Notes: generated by a model not told the origin, from the sequence alone. 8,813 nucleotides of DNA from Actinomycetota bacterium (GCA_019347785.1 JAHWKQ010000079.1:1-8813); one strand, 5' to 3'. Positions 1 to 6,571 are shown, counted from the stretch's first letter. Numbers and translations: made by a program.

Positions 1-709
1 CCCGGGCGCGACGCTGCCGGGCGTTCGAGCGCGCGCGACGGACCCGCCGGGGGCTGGGCCGTCCGCGGCGGTGGGCCCGGCTGCCGCGGCGACGGTGAGC
101 CCGTCCGCGACGGCGCTGGTCGCTACCGGGGCCACGCCCCCGCGAGTAGTTCCCCCGGCGCTCGGCACGGCGCAGCGAGAAGTAGGGGTTGATGCGGTTC
201 CCGCCCCAGGGGTCGCGCACCTTCGGGCCGTGGATCTCGAAGTGCAGATGGGGGCTGGACATCGACGCGTTGCCGCTGCTGCCGATGTAGCCGATGCGGC
301 TGCCGCGACGGACGAACGCTCCCTGTCGAAGGCCCTTGCGGTAGGCCGAGCGGCGCGAGCGGCGGTCGCGGCCCAGGTGGTAGTAGGCGTAGGTGCGGCC
401 GTCGCGCCCCTGGACCCAGATCGAGTATCCGGCGGTCGGGTGACGGCGCTTGGGCAGCCACACCACCCGGCCGCCCTTGGCGGCGAACACCGGCGTTCGG
501 TGGCGCGCGAAGAGGTCCGTCGCCCGGTGGATGTGGCCGGTGCGGGCCGCCCGGTAGTCGTTCGAGTAGCTCGCGCTGCGGCGGGTCGGGAAGGTGATGT
601 CGACCGGCCGCCGGTAGCGCGCCCGTGCGGCGGCCGCGGGCGACGCGATCGTGGGACCCAGCAGGATCAGCAGCAACGACAAAGCGCCGATACGTCTCAA
701 ACCAGACAT
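1..709 (-). CDS. Secreted M23 (LytM-type) metallopeptidase, 3' end outside window
   Basis: Probable zinc-dependent peptidoglycan endopeptidase acting outside the membrane. Reading leftward from the ATG at 709, the frame stays open to base 1 (236 codons), so the C-terminus is missing. Residues 1-28 look like a Sec signal peptide: RR at 5-6, a Leu/Ile-rich core at 10-21 and an Ala-rich cleavage region near 25-28. The M23 domain follows at about 35-180. It has the H61xxxD65 pair in GHIHRATDLF, the YYHL motif with H111, and HLHFE with H154 and H156. In the family H61, D65 and H156 bind zinc, while H154 and H111 are catalytic. After about residue 180 the protein becomes an Arg/His/Gly/Ser-rich basic tail, possibly wall- or DNA-binding, or simply disordered. 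No Shine-Dalgarno precedes the ATG, so the transcript may have a short leader. The gene is divergent from the small gene at 836. The family call is firm; substrate bond and role are not known. Confidence 0.9.
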   Translation of the reverse strand, partial: MSGLRRIGALSLLLILLGPTIASPAAAARARYRRPVDITFPTRRSASYSNDYRAARTGHIHRATDLFARHRTPVFAAKGGRVVWLPKRRHPTAGYSIWVQGRDGRTYAYYHLGRDRRSRRSAYRKGLRQGAFVRRGSRIGYIGSSGNASMSSPHLHFEIHGPKVRDPWGGNRINPYFSLRRAERRGNYSRGRGPGSDQRRRGRAHRRRGSRAHRRGRPSPRRVRRARSNARQRRAR

Positions 710-743
710 AAGCGGCGAGAGTAACAGGACGCATCGTAGGTAT

Positions 744-760
744 GGGGTTACAAGGGGTTA
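744..760. repeat. Two GGGGTTA direct repeats spaced one helical turn
   Basis: GGGGTTA occurs at 744-750 and again at 754-760, separated by CAA, giving a 10-base period. The pair lies within the divergent promoter region, 35-51 bases upstream of the M23 peptidase ATG. It also overlaps the TGTAAC candidate -10 box. Same-face repeats at this spacing are typical of a dimeric regulator's site, but no known operator consensus was recognised and chance is possible. Confidence 0.35.
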
Positions 761-820
761 GCTAAAGCCGCACAAGAGCCGCCGGGCCTGCGGGGCCGTT
801 ACCATCCGGATCGAACGTGT

Positions 821-827
821 GGGGAGG
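821..827 (+). promoter_or_regulatory. Ribosome binding site that selects the GTG start at 836
   Basis: GGGGAGG ends at base 827, which is the first base of an upstream in-frame GTG. That leaves no spacing for 827, whereas the next in-frame GTG at 836 has 8 bases of spacing, so 836 is the better start. Confidence 0.6.
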
Positions 828-835
828 TGACGGCG

Positions 836-1228
836 GTGGACCGCGGAGACGAGGCCTGGCGGGCGGTCGGTGACCGGTTCACGTCATTGGGGGAGCACTT
901 CCGCCGCCACCACGAGCGGCTGAGCCGCGAGCAGGGTGCGGGCCGGTCCTCCGCCGAGGCCGTCGACGAGTCGCTGCGCTCGATGGCCGACGCCGCGGAC
1001 CGTCTGGTGACGTCCGTGGGTGACGCCGTGCGCGACCCGGCGCTGCAACGCGACGCCCGGCGTGCCGCGGACTCGCTGGTCGACGCGCTGGAGGTCACCT
1101 TCGCCGAGCTGGGCACCGAGTTCCGCAAGCGGATCGGGCGCATGCCCTCGGAGCGGGGACCCTCGGGCGCCGCCGGCGCCGACACCGTGTGGGACACCGA
1201 TGAGGGGGACCCGCCGCCACGCGCCTGA
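836..1228 (+). CDS. Small charged helical protein of unknown function (130 aa)
   Basis: I do not recognise a named family. The protein is soluble and predicted mostly helical. It has no signal peptide or membrane segment. Residues 1-35 carry AWRAVGDRF..LGEHF and a basic stretch rich in His and Arg. Residues 41-100 form amphipathic repeats with alternating acidic, basic and Ala/Leu/Val positions (DAADRLVTSVGDAVRD, then ALEVTFAELGTEFRKRI). The last 25 residues are Gly/Pro/Asp-rich and probably disordered. This resembles short actinobacterial hypothetical proteins with coiled-coil or apolipoprotein-like helices. GC-rich third positions support real coding. The gene stands alone: divergent from the M23 peptidase and convergent with the DsbA relic, whose end lies 24 bases away. 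The start at 836 is chosen for its ribosome-site spacing. No function is assigned. Confidence 0.75.
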   Translation: MDRGDEAWRAVGDRFTSLGEHFRRHHERLSREQGAGRSSAEAVDESLRSMADAADRLVTSVGDAVRDPALQRDARRAADSLVDALEVTFAELGTEFRKRIGRMPSERGPSGAAGADTVWDTDEGDPPPRA

Positions 1229-1252
1229 GCCCGTCCCGGGGTCGCCGGTGCG

Positions 1253-1739
1253 TCAGAAGCTGGGCCGCCCCGACCGCTCGCGCTTCAGCTCCGCGAAGCC
1301 TTCGTGGCGCGCCAGCCATGACACGTGCCGCCACAGGGCCACGGTATCGTCGTCGGATGCTCGCGTCCGACCGCCTCCCGGGTGGCCTCGTCGCATCGCC
1401 TGCTCCTGCAGGGCGGGGTCCAGTCCGGTGTCCACCAACGCCGCACCGACGACGGCGGGATCGTCGAGGGCTCGCCGCCCTCGTGCACGCGCCGGCCGAG
1501 CGCCCCGTAGAAGGCCCCCGACCCCGTCGGGCCCGGACGCCCTCCGGACGGCCACGACGGTCCGCAGGGCCCGTTGCGAGCGGGCATGGCTCGGCGCCCT
1601 CGGTGTCGGCCGGCGCCAGCGAGAACAGCCCCCAGTCGGGGCTGATCACGCCCAGCTGGGCCAGCCGCCGGGCCCACCGGGAGCTCTGGCAGGCCCACGG
1701 GCAGGCCGGGTCGAAGTAGAAGCGCACGCGCTCGGTCAT
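1253..1739 (-). pseudogene. Decayed DsbA-family protein (Rv2466c-like, mycothiol-dependent nitroreductase type)
   Basis: Family members are thioredoxin-fold oxidoreductases of about 205 residues. Reading leftward from the ATG at 1739, fragments of such a protein appear in successive frames. They are MTERVRFYFDPACPWACQ to EGAEP; then ARSQRALRTVVAVRRA; then AFYGALGRRVHEGGEP; then DDPAVVGAALVDTGLDPAL; then DEATREAVGREH; and finally LWRHVSWLARHEGFAELKRE up to the stop at 1253. Frame changes fall near 1586, 1515-1519 (run of five C on the plus strand), 1468-1470, 1393-1395 and 1352-1357. Between VGREH and LWRHVSW the segment that should hold the cis-proline motif and FGP is absent, a loss of roughly 30 residues. 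The active site reads CPWA, followed by Cys where relatives usually have Trp. The gene follows the DUF72 pair by 26 bases and was probably the last gene of that operon. Small indels could be assembly errors, but the missing segment argues for true decay. Confidence 0.78.
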
Positions 1740-1765
1740 CTCGCCCCGGGGACAGGTGGATGCTC

Positions 1766-2701
1766 TCAGGAAACCTCCGCGCCCGCGTCGGGCTGGAGGC
1801 CCTCGCCCAGCAGCATCGCCAGCTGGCGGGCGTTGCGCACCCCGTAGTCGCGGTAGCAGTTGTTCATCACGACGTGGGTCTCGCGGGCCGACTCGGCCAG
1901 CTCGCCCACGCGCGGGGCCCATCGGGCCAGCTCGTCCTCGGAGTACAGGTAGCGGAACCGCTCGGCCGGCGAGACGTTGGCCGCGTGCCAGTTGGCCCGG
2001 TTGTGGCCGTGGAAGCGGACGACGGCCAGGGGGGCCGTCGCGGTCAGCACGGGAGGGACCGACGACGCGAACCCCTGTGGCTCGTCGACGCACACGTACG
2101 CCAGCCCGGCCTCGCGCAGCAGCTCCAGTGTCCGCTCGGCGGTGGACTCGTCCAGCCAACTGCGGTGGCGGAACTCCACCGCGAGCTGGTAGTCGGGCAG
2201 CCGCTCGGGCAGTGACCGCAGGTACCGGCGGGTGTCGCGGCGCGCGGTGAACCACTCGGGGAACTGGAAGAATACGGCGCCGAGCCTGCCGGCCGAGTGC
2301 AGCGGCATGAGCGCGGTGCGGAAGCGCTCGAACGCCCGGTCGACGGCGGCCTCGGGCAGATGGTGCAGATAGACCGACGACTTGCCGGCGTGCTCGTCGG
2401 CCAGTTCGGCGGCCACGTCATCCCACAGCGACGGCCGTCTCGTGGGATGGTGGGTCAGCAGCGAGTAGGCCTTGACGTCCATGCGGAAGTCGGCCGGTGT
2501 GCGTTGCGTCCACAGGGCCGCCAGATGCTCGGTCGGCGGGTAGTAGTAGGTGGCGTCGACCTCCACCATGGTGAACACCGAGGCGTAGTAGCGCAGCCTC
2601 TCCTCGGCCGACATCGACTTGCGTGGGTACCAGTCGCTCTCCTTGACCAGGGTGGGGTCGGTCCATGAGGCGGTACCGACGCGGATACGACCGGCGCTCA
2701 T
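1766..2701 (-). CDS. DUF72 (YecE-like) TIM-barrel protein, paralog A, 311 aa
   Basis: DUF72 proteins adopt a TIM-barrel-like fold and have no agreed biochemical function. Family landmarks appear in order: GTASW at 9-13 (usually GTSGW), VEVDATYYYPP at 46-56, FRMDVKAY at 72-79 followed by THHPT, GAVFFQFPEWF at 141-151, LAVEFRHRSW at 173-182, and RFHGHN at 229-234. Length is normal to slightly long, with no signal peptide or membrane span. Its ATG overlaps the stop of the upstream paralog (ATGA, 2698-2701) and has no ribosome binding site of its own. Translation is therefore probably by coupling. It is clearly diverged from its neighbour (TYYYPPTEH here against SFYRLPPRS there), so this is an old pair and not a recent duplication. 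It lies 26 bases before the DsbA-like relic. The family call is secure; the function is unknown. Confidence 0.93.
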   Translation of the reverse strand: MSAGRIRVGTASWTDPTLVKESDWYPRKSMSAEERLRYYASVFTMVEVDATYYYPPTEHLAALWTQRTPADFRMDVKAYSLLTHHPTRRPSLWDDVAAELADEHAGKSSVYLHHLPEAAVDRAFERFRTALMPLHSAGRLGAVFFQFPEWFTARRDTRRYLRSLPERLPDYQLAVEFRHRSWLDESTAERTLELLREAGLAYVCVDEPQGFASSVPPVLTATAPLAVVRFHGHNRANWHAANVSPAERFRYLYSEDELARWAPRVGELAESARETHVVMNNCYRDYGVRNARQLAMLLGEGLQPDAGAEVS

Positions 2702-3486
2702 GGTCGGTTCGCGGCGGCCGGGGCCACGTCACCCGCCGGCACCCTTGTGCGGGGCAGGCCGTGGTCGTCGCAGGCGCGAGCGAACGCGACGGCGTCGCGC
2801 ACGGCGCAGCAGCGCAGGTCGTTGTTGAAGAACGCGAACATCGGCTCGTCGGCGGGCCACGCGCGGGCCAGCTCTCCCGCACGCACGCGCAGCGTCGCGG
2901 CCCGGTAGCAGGGGCGTGGTGTGCCGCGGCCCACGTGGAAGCGGGTGTACCCCCAGTCGGCCGTGCGCCAGCGCGGCGTCACCCACGCCTCGTCGCGGTC
3001 GGCCAGGCACAGCGCGGCGTTGCGCTCGGCCAGCACCGCGCGGACCGGCTCGCAGAACCAGGTCGGGTCCCGCAGCTCCACGGCGACGCGGGCCTGATCC
3101 GGGAACGCCTCCAGCGCCGCCGCGAGGCGCGCCGCGTCGACCTTGAAGCTGGCGGGCAGCTGCACGAGGACGGGGCCGAGCTTGTCGCCCAGGCCCCCCG
3201 CGCTGTGCATGAGGCGCCCGACCGGCTCGTCGGGGTCGCGCAGCCGCTTCATGTGCGACAGGTAGCGGCTGGCCTTCACGGCGACGACGAAGTCGTCGGG
3301 TGTGCGCCGTGCCCACTGCTCGAACCTGGACCGGGGCGGCAGCCGGTAGAAGCTGTTGTTCAACTCGACCGTCCGGAAGCGGGCGGCGTAGTGCTCCAGC
3401 CACTGTCCCTGCGGCACGGTCGGGGGATAGAAGGCCGCCCGCCAGTCGGCGTACTGCCAGCCGGAGGTGCCGATCCACACGCGCAT
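2698..3486 (-). CDS. DUF72 (YecE-like) TIM-barrel protein, paralog B, 262 aa
   Basis: This is the first gene of the leftward unit and closer to the commonest DUF72 form. It has WIGTSGW at 4-10, VELNNSFYRLP at 40-50, FVVAVKASRYLSH at 66-78, GPVLVQLPASF at 104-114, VAVELRDPTW at 134-143, RFHVGRG at 182-188 and FAFFNND at 217-223. In paralog A the RFHG motif is intact, but here the Gly after His is Val. The start ATG at 3486 is preceded by GGGTGGG, a weak ribosome site. The C-terminal 15 residues are Pro/Ala-rich. The stop overlaps the next gene's ATG. It is transcribed divergently from the membrane-protein pair at 3622. The family is certain; enzymatic activity is not established for this family. 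Confidence 0.95.
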   Translation of the reverse strand: MRVWIGTSGWQYADWRAAFYPPTVPQGQWLEHYAARFRTVELNNSFYRLPPRSRFEQWARRTPDDFVVAVKASRYLSHMKRLRDPDEPVGRLMHSAGGLGDKLGPVLVQLPASFKVDAARLAAALEAFPDQARVAVELRDPTWFCEPVRAVLAERNAALCLADRDEAWVTPRWRTADWGYTRFHVGRGTPRPCYRAATLRVRAGELARAWPADEPMFAFFNNDLRCCAVRDAVAFARACDDHGLPRTRVPAGDVAPAAANRP

Positions 3487-3621
3487 CCCACCCGGGGGCT
3501 ACCCGTCAGCGGGCCCGCGTACCCCGGGGCGGCGCGCCCGCCCTGCTAGTCTCCGCCGACGCGGTGCGGCACGGTGAGCGCGCCGCGCCGTCCGGGCCGC
3601 ACAGGCACGACGGAGGTGTGG
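3487..3621. promoter_or_regulatory. Divergent intergenic region between DUF72 pair and membrane-protein pair
   Basis: This 135-base, very GC-rich spacer must hold promoters for both directions. The one recognisable element is TGCTAGTCT (3544-3552), which fits an extended -10 box (TGnTAnnnT) for the plus-strand genes, with no -35 match. An in-frame GTG at 3574 lies inside this region but lacks a ribosome site. No terminator or riboswitch was seen. Confidence 0.25.
3612..3616 (+). promoter_or_regulatory. Ribosome binding site selecting the GTG start at 3622
   Basis: GGAGG lies 5 bases before GTG 3622. The longer in-frame start at 3574 has no such site, so the protein most likely begins directly with its first membrane helix. 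Confidence 0.6.
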
Positions 3622-4536
3622 GTGGCGCTCGTGTGGCCGCTGCTGCTGGGCGCGGCAGCCGGGCTTGCCGTCCATCTGGCCACCCTGACGCGCCCCGGCG
3701 TCGCGCTGTCCGCGGGGGGACGGCGGCCACCGGCCGGGGCGGTCGCCGACGAGGTCGCCGATCTGAGCGCCCGGCGCCGCCCGCCGCCGGCCGCGCCGCC
3801 CGAGTACCAGGACGAGGACCGGGCCGGGACGTGGCTGGGGTCCTTCGTCCTCACGCTGCTCGCGACCTGTGTGTACCTCGACGGCCGGCCGGTGACCTCC
3901 GCGGTGCTGGCCGGGGTGGCGGTCTTCAGCCTCGGGTTCTGGCTGGCCGCCGTCGCCGGCGTCGCCCTCACAGAGGTCCGGCTCGAGGGCCCCTGGGCCA
4001 CCTGGGTCGCCTCGTCGCTGGGGTTGTACGTCGTCGCGTGCGCGAACCTGGTCCTGGTCTCCGTCCCGCTGTTCGAGCCCCAGCGGTACCGGCGCCTGCT
4101 CACCTTCTTCGAGCGCAGAGGATGCCTGGGGCTGGTCGACGACTTCTCGCTCGACGGGCTCGCCTTCGTCCTGAGCCACATGGTCGGGATCGCCCTCGCC
4201 CTGTGGATGGTGGCGCGCCTGACCCGGGCGCTGGCCCACGTCGTCTCCGGGGTGAAGGCCGTCAACGGCGCCGCGGGGCACACGGTGTGGCTGCGGGTGT
4301 CGCGCGGGACCGTCGGCGGGGCGCGGTCGAGCCGGCGCCTGGCCGTCACGGCCGCGCTGGGCCTGGTCTCCCTGCTGTTGTGCAGCGGCCTGGCGTTCAG
4401 CTGGCTGGCGCCTCTGTCCGACGTGCCCGTGGGACGCCCGGGAGCGGGCGAGGCGCGGCGACGAGCACCTCAGGTGTTGACGGACGTCGCCTGTGGGCGC
4501 AGGCTCCTCGGAGGTTGCGATGAGCACGGTGCGTGA
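3622..4536 (+). CDS. Multi-pass membrane protein of unknown function (about 304 aa)
   Basis: No family is recognised. Counting from GTG 3622, hydrophobic segments lie at about 1-22, 72-86, 92-116, 125-151, 175-204 and 241-262. That suggests five or six membrane helices. A proline/arginine-rich hydrophilic loop (about 24-70, RRRPPPAAPPEY) separates the first two. Two basic hydrophilic stretches follow, one near 152-172 (EPQRYRRLL..FERRG) and one near 205-240. The C-terminal 40 residues after PLSDVPVG are hydrophilic and basic. A start at 3574 would add 16 residues but lacks a ribosome site. The gene overlaps the next one by 17 bases (4520-4536), which implies tight co-expression with the membrane hydrolase. 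A role as partner, anchor or substrate channel for that hydrolase is inference only. Confidence 0.82.
   Translation: MALVWPLLLGAAAGLAVHLATLTRPGVALSAGGRRPPAGAVADEVADLSARRRPPPAAPPEYQDEDRAGTWLGSFVLTLLATCVYLDGRPVTSAVLAGVAVFSLGFWLAAVAGVALTEVRLEGPWATWVASSLGLYVVACANLVLVSVPLFEPQRYRRLLTFFERRGCLGLVDDFSLDGLAFVLSHMVGIALALWMVARLTRALAHVVSGVKAVNGAAGHTVWLRVSRGTVGGARSSRRLAVTAALGLVSLLLCSGLAFSWLAPLSDVPVGRPGAGEARRRAPQVLTDVACGRRLLGGCDEHGA
4510..4514 (+). promoter_or_regulatory. Ribosome binding site for ATG 4520, inside the upstream gene
   Basis: GGAGG with 5-base spacing precedes ATG 4520. It is preferred over the in-frame GTG at 4493, which has no comparable site. It lies within the 3' end of the preceding membrane-protein gene. 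Confidence 0.65.
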
Positions 4537-6541
4537 GCTGCGGATCCACGGTGTGGGAGGGTCGCCGGGCGAGGCGCTGCTGGGTCTGAGCCGACCCGAC
4601 GACGCGGTCGTCGTGGGAGAAGGGCTGGGTACCGTCTTCCTCGCACGGCGCGAGGAGGACGGGCGGTCGGTCGAGGGCTACGACTGGGGGGCGCTGACGT
4701 CGAGTTCGGCGCTGCAGCCGCTGTGGCTGCTGCTGCTGCCGTTCACCCTGCTGAACGTTGCCGGCTGGATGCACCCGGCCTTCGACCGGGCCCGCTGGGG
4801 CCGCGGCGCCTGGTGGGGACAGATCGCGCTGATCCGCGGGCTGGTCCGCGCCCTGGGTGTGCTGCTCACCGCCTCGTGGACGCTGTGGGTCGGGGTCGTG
4901 GCGGTGGACTTCCTCGGCTACCAGTGGGTCGGCGTCCTGCCCTCCCGCCCCGACCGCCTGCTGGGGGTGACCGCCGGGTTCGCCGTCACGGTCTGCCTGA
5001 CCGGTCTGCTGCTGTGGATCGGCGTGTCCACCAAGCAGAGGTTCGAGCGCCAGCAACCCGATGACGACGTGCTCGGCGCCGACGAGCGACCACGAACGTG
5101 GGGGCGCGAGGAGACCCTGGCCGACCGCACCTTCTTCTCCCACGAGCCGAGCATGACCCGGCAGCTGCGCTGGCACGTCGGGGCCGCGGGGCTGGCCGGC
5201 GCCGCGTTGCTGGCCAAGACCGTCCTGGCCTGGGGTCAGCCCCGGCTGCTGCTGGGCGAGCTCGTCGTGGTCGTGGGGGGTGCGCAGCTCCTGCTGCTGG
5301 GCGCGCTGGCGGTCGTGTCCTGGCCGACCGGCGGCCAGTACCCCACGGCTCGCCGCCCCCGCGCGCTCGCCGCGGCCGCCGCCACCTTGAGCGTGGCGCT
5401 GACCAACGGCTTCATGTCCGGGGCGGCCCTGCTGGTCGGCCGGCTGCTGCCCGACCCGGCCGCCCGCCCCTGGGGCCCGGAGCTGGCCCTGGTGGACGTC
5501 TTCGTGTGGGTGCTCCTCGTCTGGGTGGTGACCGGGGCCCTGTTCGTGTGGTGGCACCGGCGGCGCGGCGAGGCGGCGGACCTGCCGCCCCGGCGCAGCC
5601 GGCTCGGCCAGGAGCTGGACGGCGTCGACGACCGCTGGCGGGAGGCCGTCGCCAGGGCCCGCGGGCTGGCGACGGCGGGGCACGCCGCTCCGGTGCTGCT
5701 GTCACTGCTCGCCGCCGAGTTCTGGGTGCTGGCCATGCTGTTCGGGTTGCGCCGGGCGGACCTGGGGCAGCCGCCCTGGCGGTGGCTGCCGCCGCCGGAC
5801 GGCCGTGCCTGGCTGTTCCAGGCGGCCACCGTGGTGCTGCCCGCGCTGGTGATCGCGACGATGAGCCTTGTGCGGCGCGCCACCGGCGCCGTGCGGGTCC
5901 GCCGCAGCGTCGGGATCCTGTGGGACGTGCTGACGTTCTGGCCGCGCCGCTTCCACCCTCTGGCGGTGCGCCCCTACACGGAGCGGGCCGTGCCCGAGTT
6001 CCAGGCCCGTCTCAACGCCCACCTCACGGCCGGCCGGCGGGTGCTCGTATCCGCCCACAGCCAGGGGTCGGTCATCGCCTTCGCCACGCTGGCGCCGCTG
6101 TGGCCCTGGAAGCTCGAGCGCTGCGCGCTGCTGACCTACGGCTGCCCGGTGACGACGCTGTACGGAGCGGTCTTCCCCGCCTACTTCGGCCGGGACCGGG
6201 TGGAGCGTCTGCGGGCCGCGCTGCTGGACGGCGGGCGGGGGTGGCGCAACCTGTGGCGCCGGACCGACCCCATCGGCGGCGCCGCGTTCGGTAGTCCGGG
6301 GACGGCCGACCCCGACGACGTGCACGTCGCCGACCCGGCCGCCGAGCCGTCCAGCGCGGAGGTGCCGGCGGAGGCCGCCCCGCTGGAGGACTACCGCCGT
6401 GCCTGGGTGCAGGTGGCGGGCCACTCGTTCTTCCTGCGCGAGCGTCCGCTGAAGGAGACCGTCGCCGAGCTCGCCGACGCGCTGCAGACGGTCGACGGCG
6501 GTCGGCCCGGCCGCGGGACCGGCCGCGCGGTCACCGGGTGA
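4520..6541 (+). CDS. Integral-membrane alpha/beta-hydrolase-like protein, fold split by a TM domain (673 aa)
   Basis: Probably a serine esterase or lipase embedded in the membrane, judged by motifs. The N-terminus has VRELRIHGVGGSP (4-16), like a first strand plus oxyanion-hole loop, then YDWGALTS (54-61). A membrane region with about eight or nine hydrophobic segments follows: about 65-83, 100-128, 146-169, 217-239, 243-268, 283-309, 322-345, 388-410 and 430-450. The hydrolase signature resumes with RVLVSAHSQGSVIAFA (507-522), a nucleophile elbow with S514. RRTDPIGG places a candidate acid at D583, and VAGHSFFL places a candidate base at H635. In known hydrolases these elements lie within one continuous domain; here about 400 residues, mostly membrane, sit between the first strand and the nucleophile. 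A charged loop at 171-216 is probably cytoplasmic or extracellular; topology was not determined. Similar unnamed integral membrane proteins starting RVHGVxG are known from actinobacteria. Substrate is unknown. The gene overlaps and probably depends on the upstream membrane-protein gene. Confidence 0.85.
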   Translation: MSTVRELRIHGVGGSPGEALLGLSRPDDAVVVGEGLGTVFLARREEDGRSVEGYDWGALTSSSALQPLWLLLLPFTLLNVAGWMHPAFDRARWGRGAWWGQIALIRGLVRALGVLLTASWTLWVGVVAVDFLGYQWVGVLPSRPDRLLGVTAGFAVTVCLTGLLLWIGVSTKQRFERQQPDDDVLGADERPRTWGREETLADRTFFSHEPSMTRQLRWHVGAAGLAGAALLAKTVLAWGQPRLLLGELVVVVGGAQLLLLGALAVVSWPTGGQYPTARRPRALAAAAATLSVALTNGFMSGAALLVGRLLPDPAARPWGPELALVDVFVWVLLVWVVTGALFVWWHRRRGEAADLPPRRSRLGQELDGVDDRWREAVARARGLATAGHAAPVLLSLLAAEFWVLAMLFGLRRADLGQPPWRWLPPPDGRAWLFQAATVVLPALVIATMSLVRRATGAVRVRRSVGILWDVLTFWPRRFHPLAVRPYTERAVPEFQARLNAHLTAGRRVLVSAHSQGSVIAFATLAPLWPWKLERCALLTYGCPVTTLYGAVFPAYFGRDRVERLRAALLDGGRGWRNLWRRTDPIGGAAFGSPGTADPDDVHVADPAAEPSSAEVPAEAAPLEDYRRAWVQVAGHSFFLRERPLKETVAELADALQTVDGGRPGRGTGRAVTG

Positions 6542-6547
6542 GCCGCG

Positions 6548-6571
6548 GCCCCGGCCGGACCGTGCCGGGGC
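6548..6571. terminator. GC-only hairpin between convergent genes, candidate terminator
   Basis: GCCCCGGC (6548-6555) and GCCGGGGC (6564-6571) form a perfect 8-bp stem with an 8-base loop. It sits 7 bases after the hydrolase stop, and 26 bases separate its end from the stop codon of the convergent flavoprotein gene, so it could serve both strands. There is no T-run, so it is at best a U-less terminator. Confidence 0.4.

Larger units (their letters stand above)
710..835. promoter_or_regulatory. Divergent promoter region, AT-richer than surroundings
   Basis: This 126-base spacer between two divergent genes is the most AT-rich stretch in the window. On the minus strand TACGAT (738 to 733) fits an actinobacterial -10 box and would give a leader of under 20 bases before the ATG at 709. 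An alternative is TTGTGC (775 to 770), 17 bases, then TGTAAC (752 to 747). On the plus strand TACCAT at 800-805 could be a -10 box for the gene at 836. No good -35 box is visible for either TACGAT or TACCAT. Assignments are by eye. Confidence 0.3.

Noticed and set aside
123..734. 203-residue minus-strand open frame beginning MRPVTLAAYVWF
   Set aside because: It overlaps the M23 peptidase in another frame. It is low-complexity Pro/Arg/His-rich with no motif, while the peptidase frame has all zinc and catalytic residues.
710..835. Possible riboswitch (for example ydaO/c-di-AMP type, known upstream of wall hydrolases)
   Set aside because: The spacer is too short and lacks the conserved ydaO core; only simple promoter-like elements are visible.
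1095..2255. 386-residue minus-strand open frame spanning the DsbA relic and part of DUF72 paralog A
   Set aside because: Only its middle (from MTERVRFYFDP) is meaningful, as the first fragment of the decayed gene. The rest is an Arg/Pro-rich shadow of DUF72 and of the small gene at 836.
3574..3621. Upstream GTG 3574 as start of the membrane protein
   Set aside because: No ribosome site precedes it. GTG 3622 has GGAGG at 5-base spacing and begins with the first membrane helix.
4397..5683. 428-residue minus-strand open frame opposite the membrane hydrolase
   Set aside because: It is Gln/Gly/Pro/Arg-rich antisense composition typical of GC-rich shadows, with no motifs. The plus strand encodes clear membrane helices and a hydrolase motif.
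5098..6294. 398-residue plus-strand open frame within the hydrolase gene
   Set aside because: An alternative frame rich in Arg, Ala, Gly and Pro with no recognisable domain; the hydrolase frame holds S514, D583 and H635.
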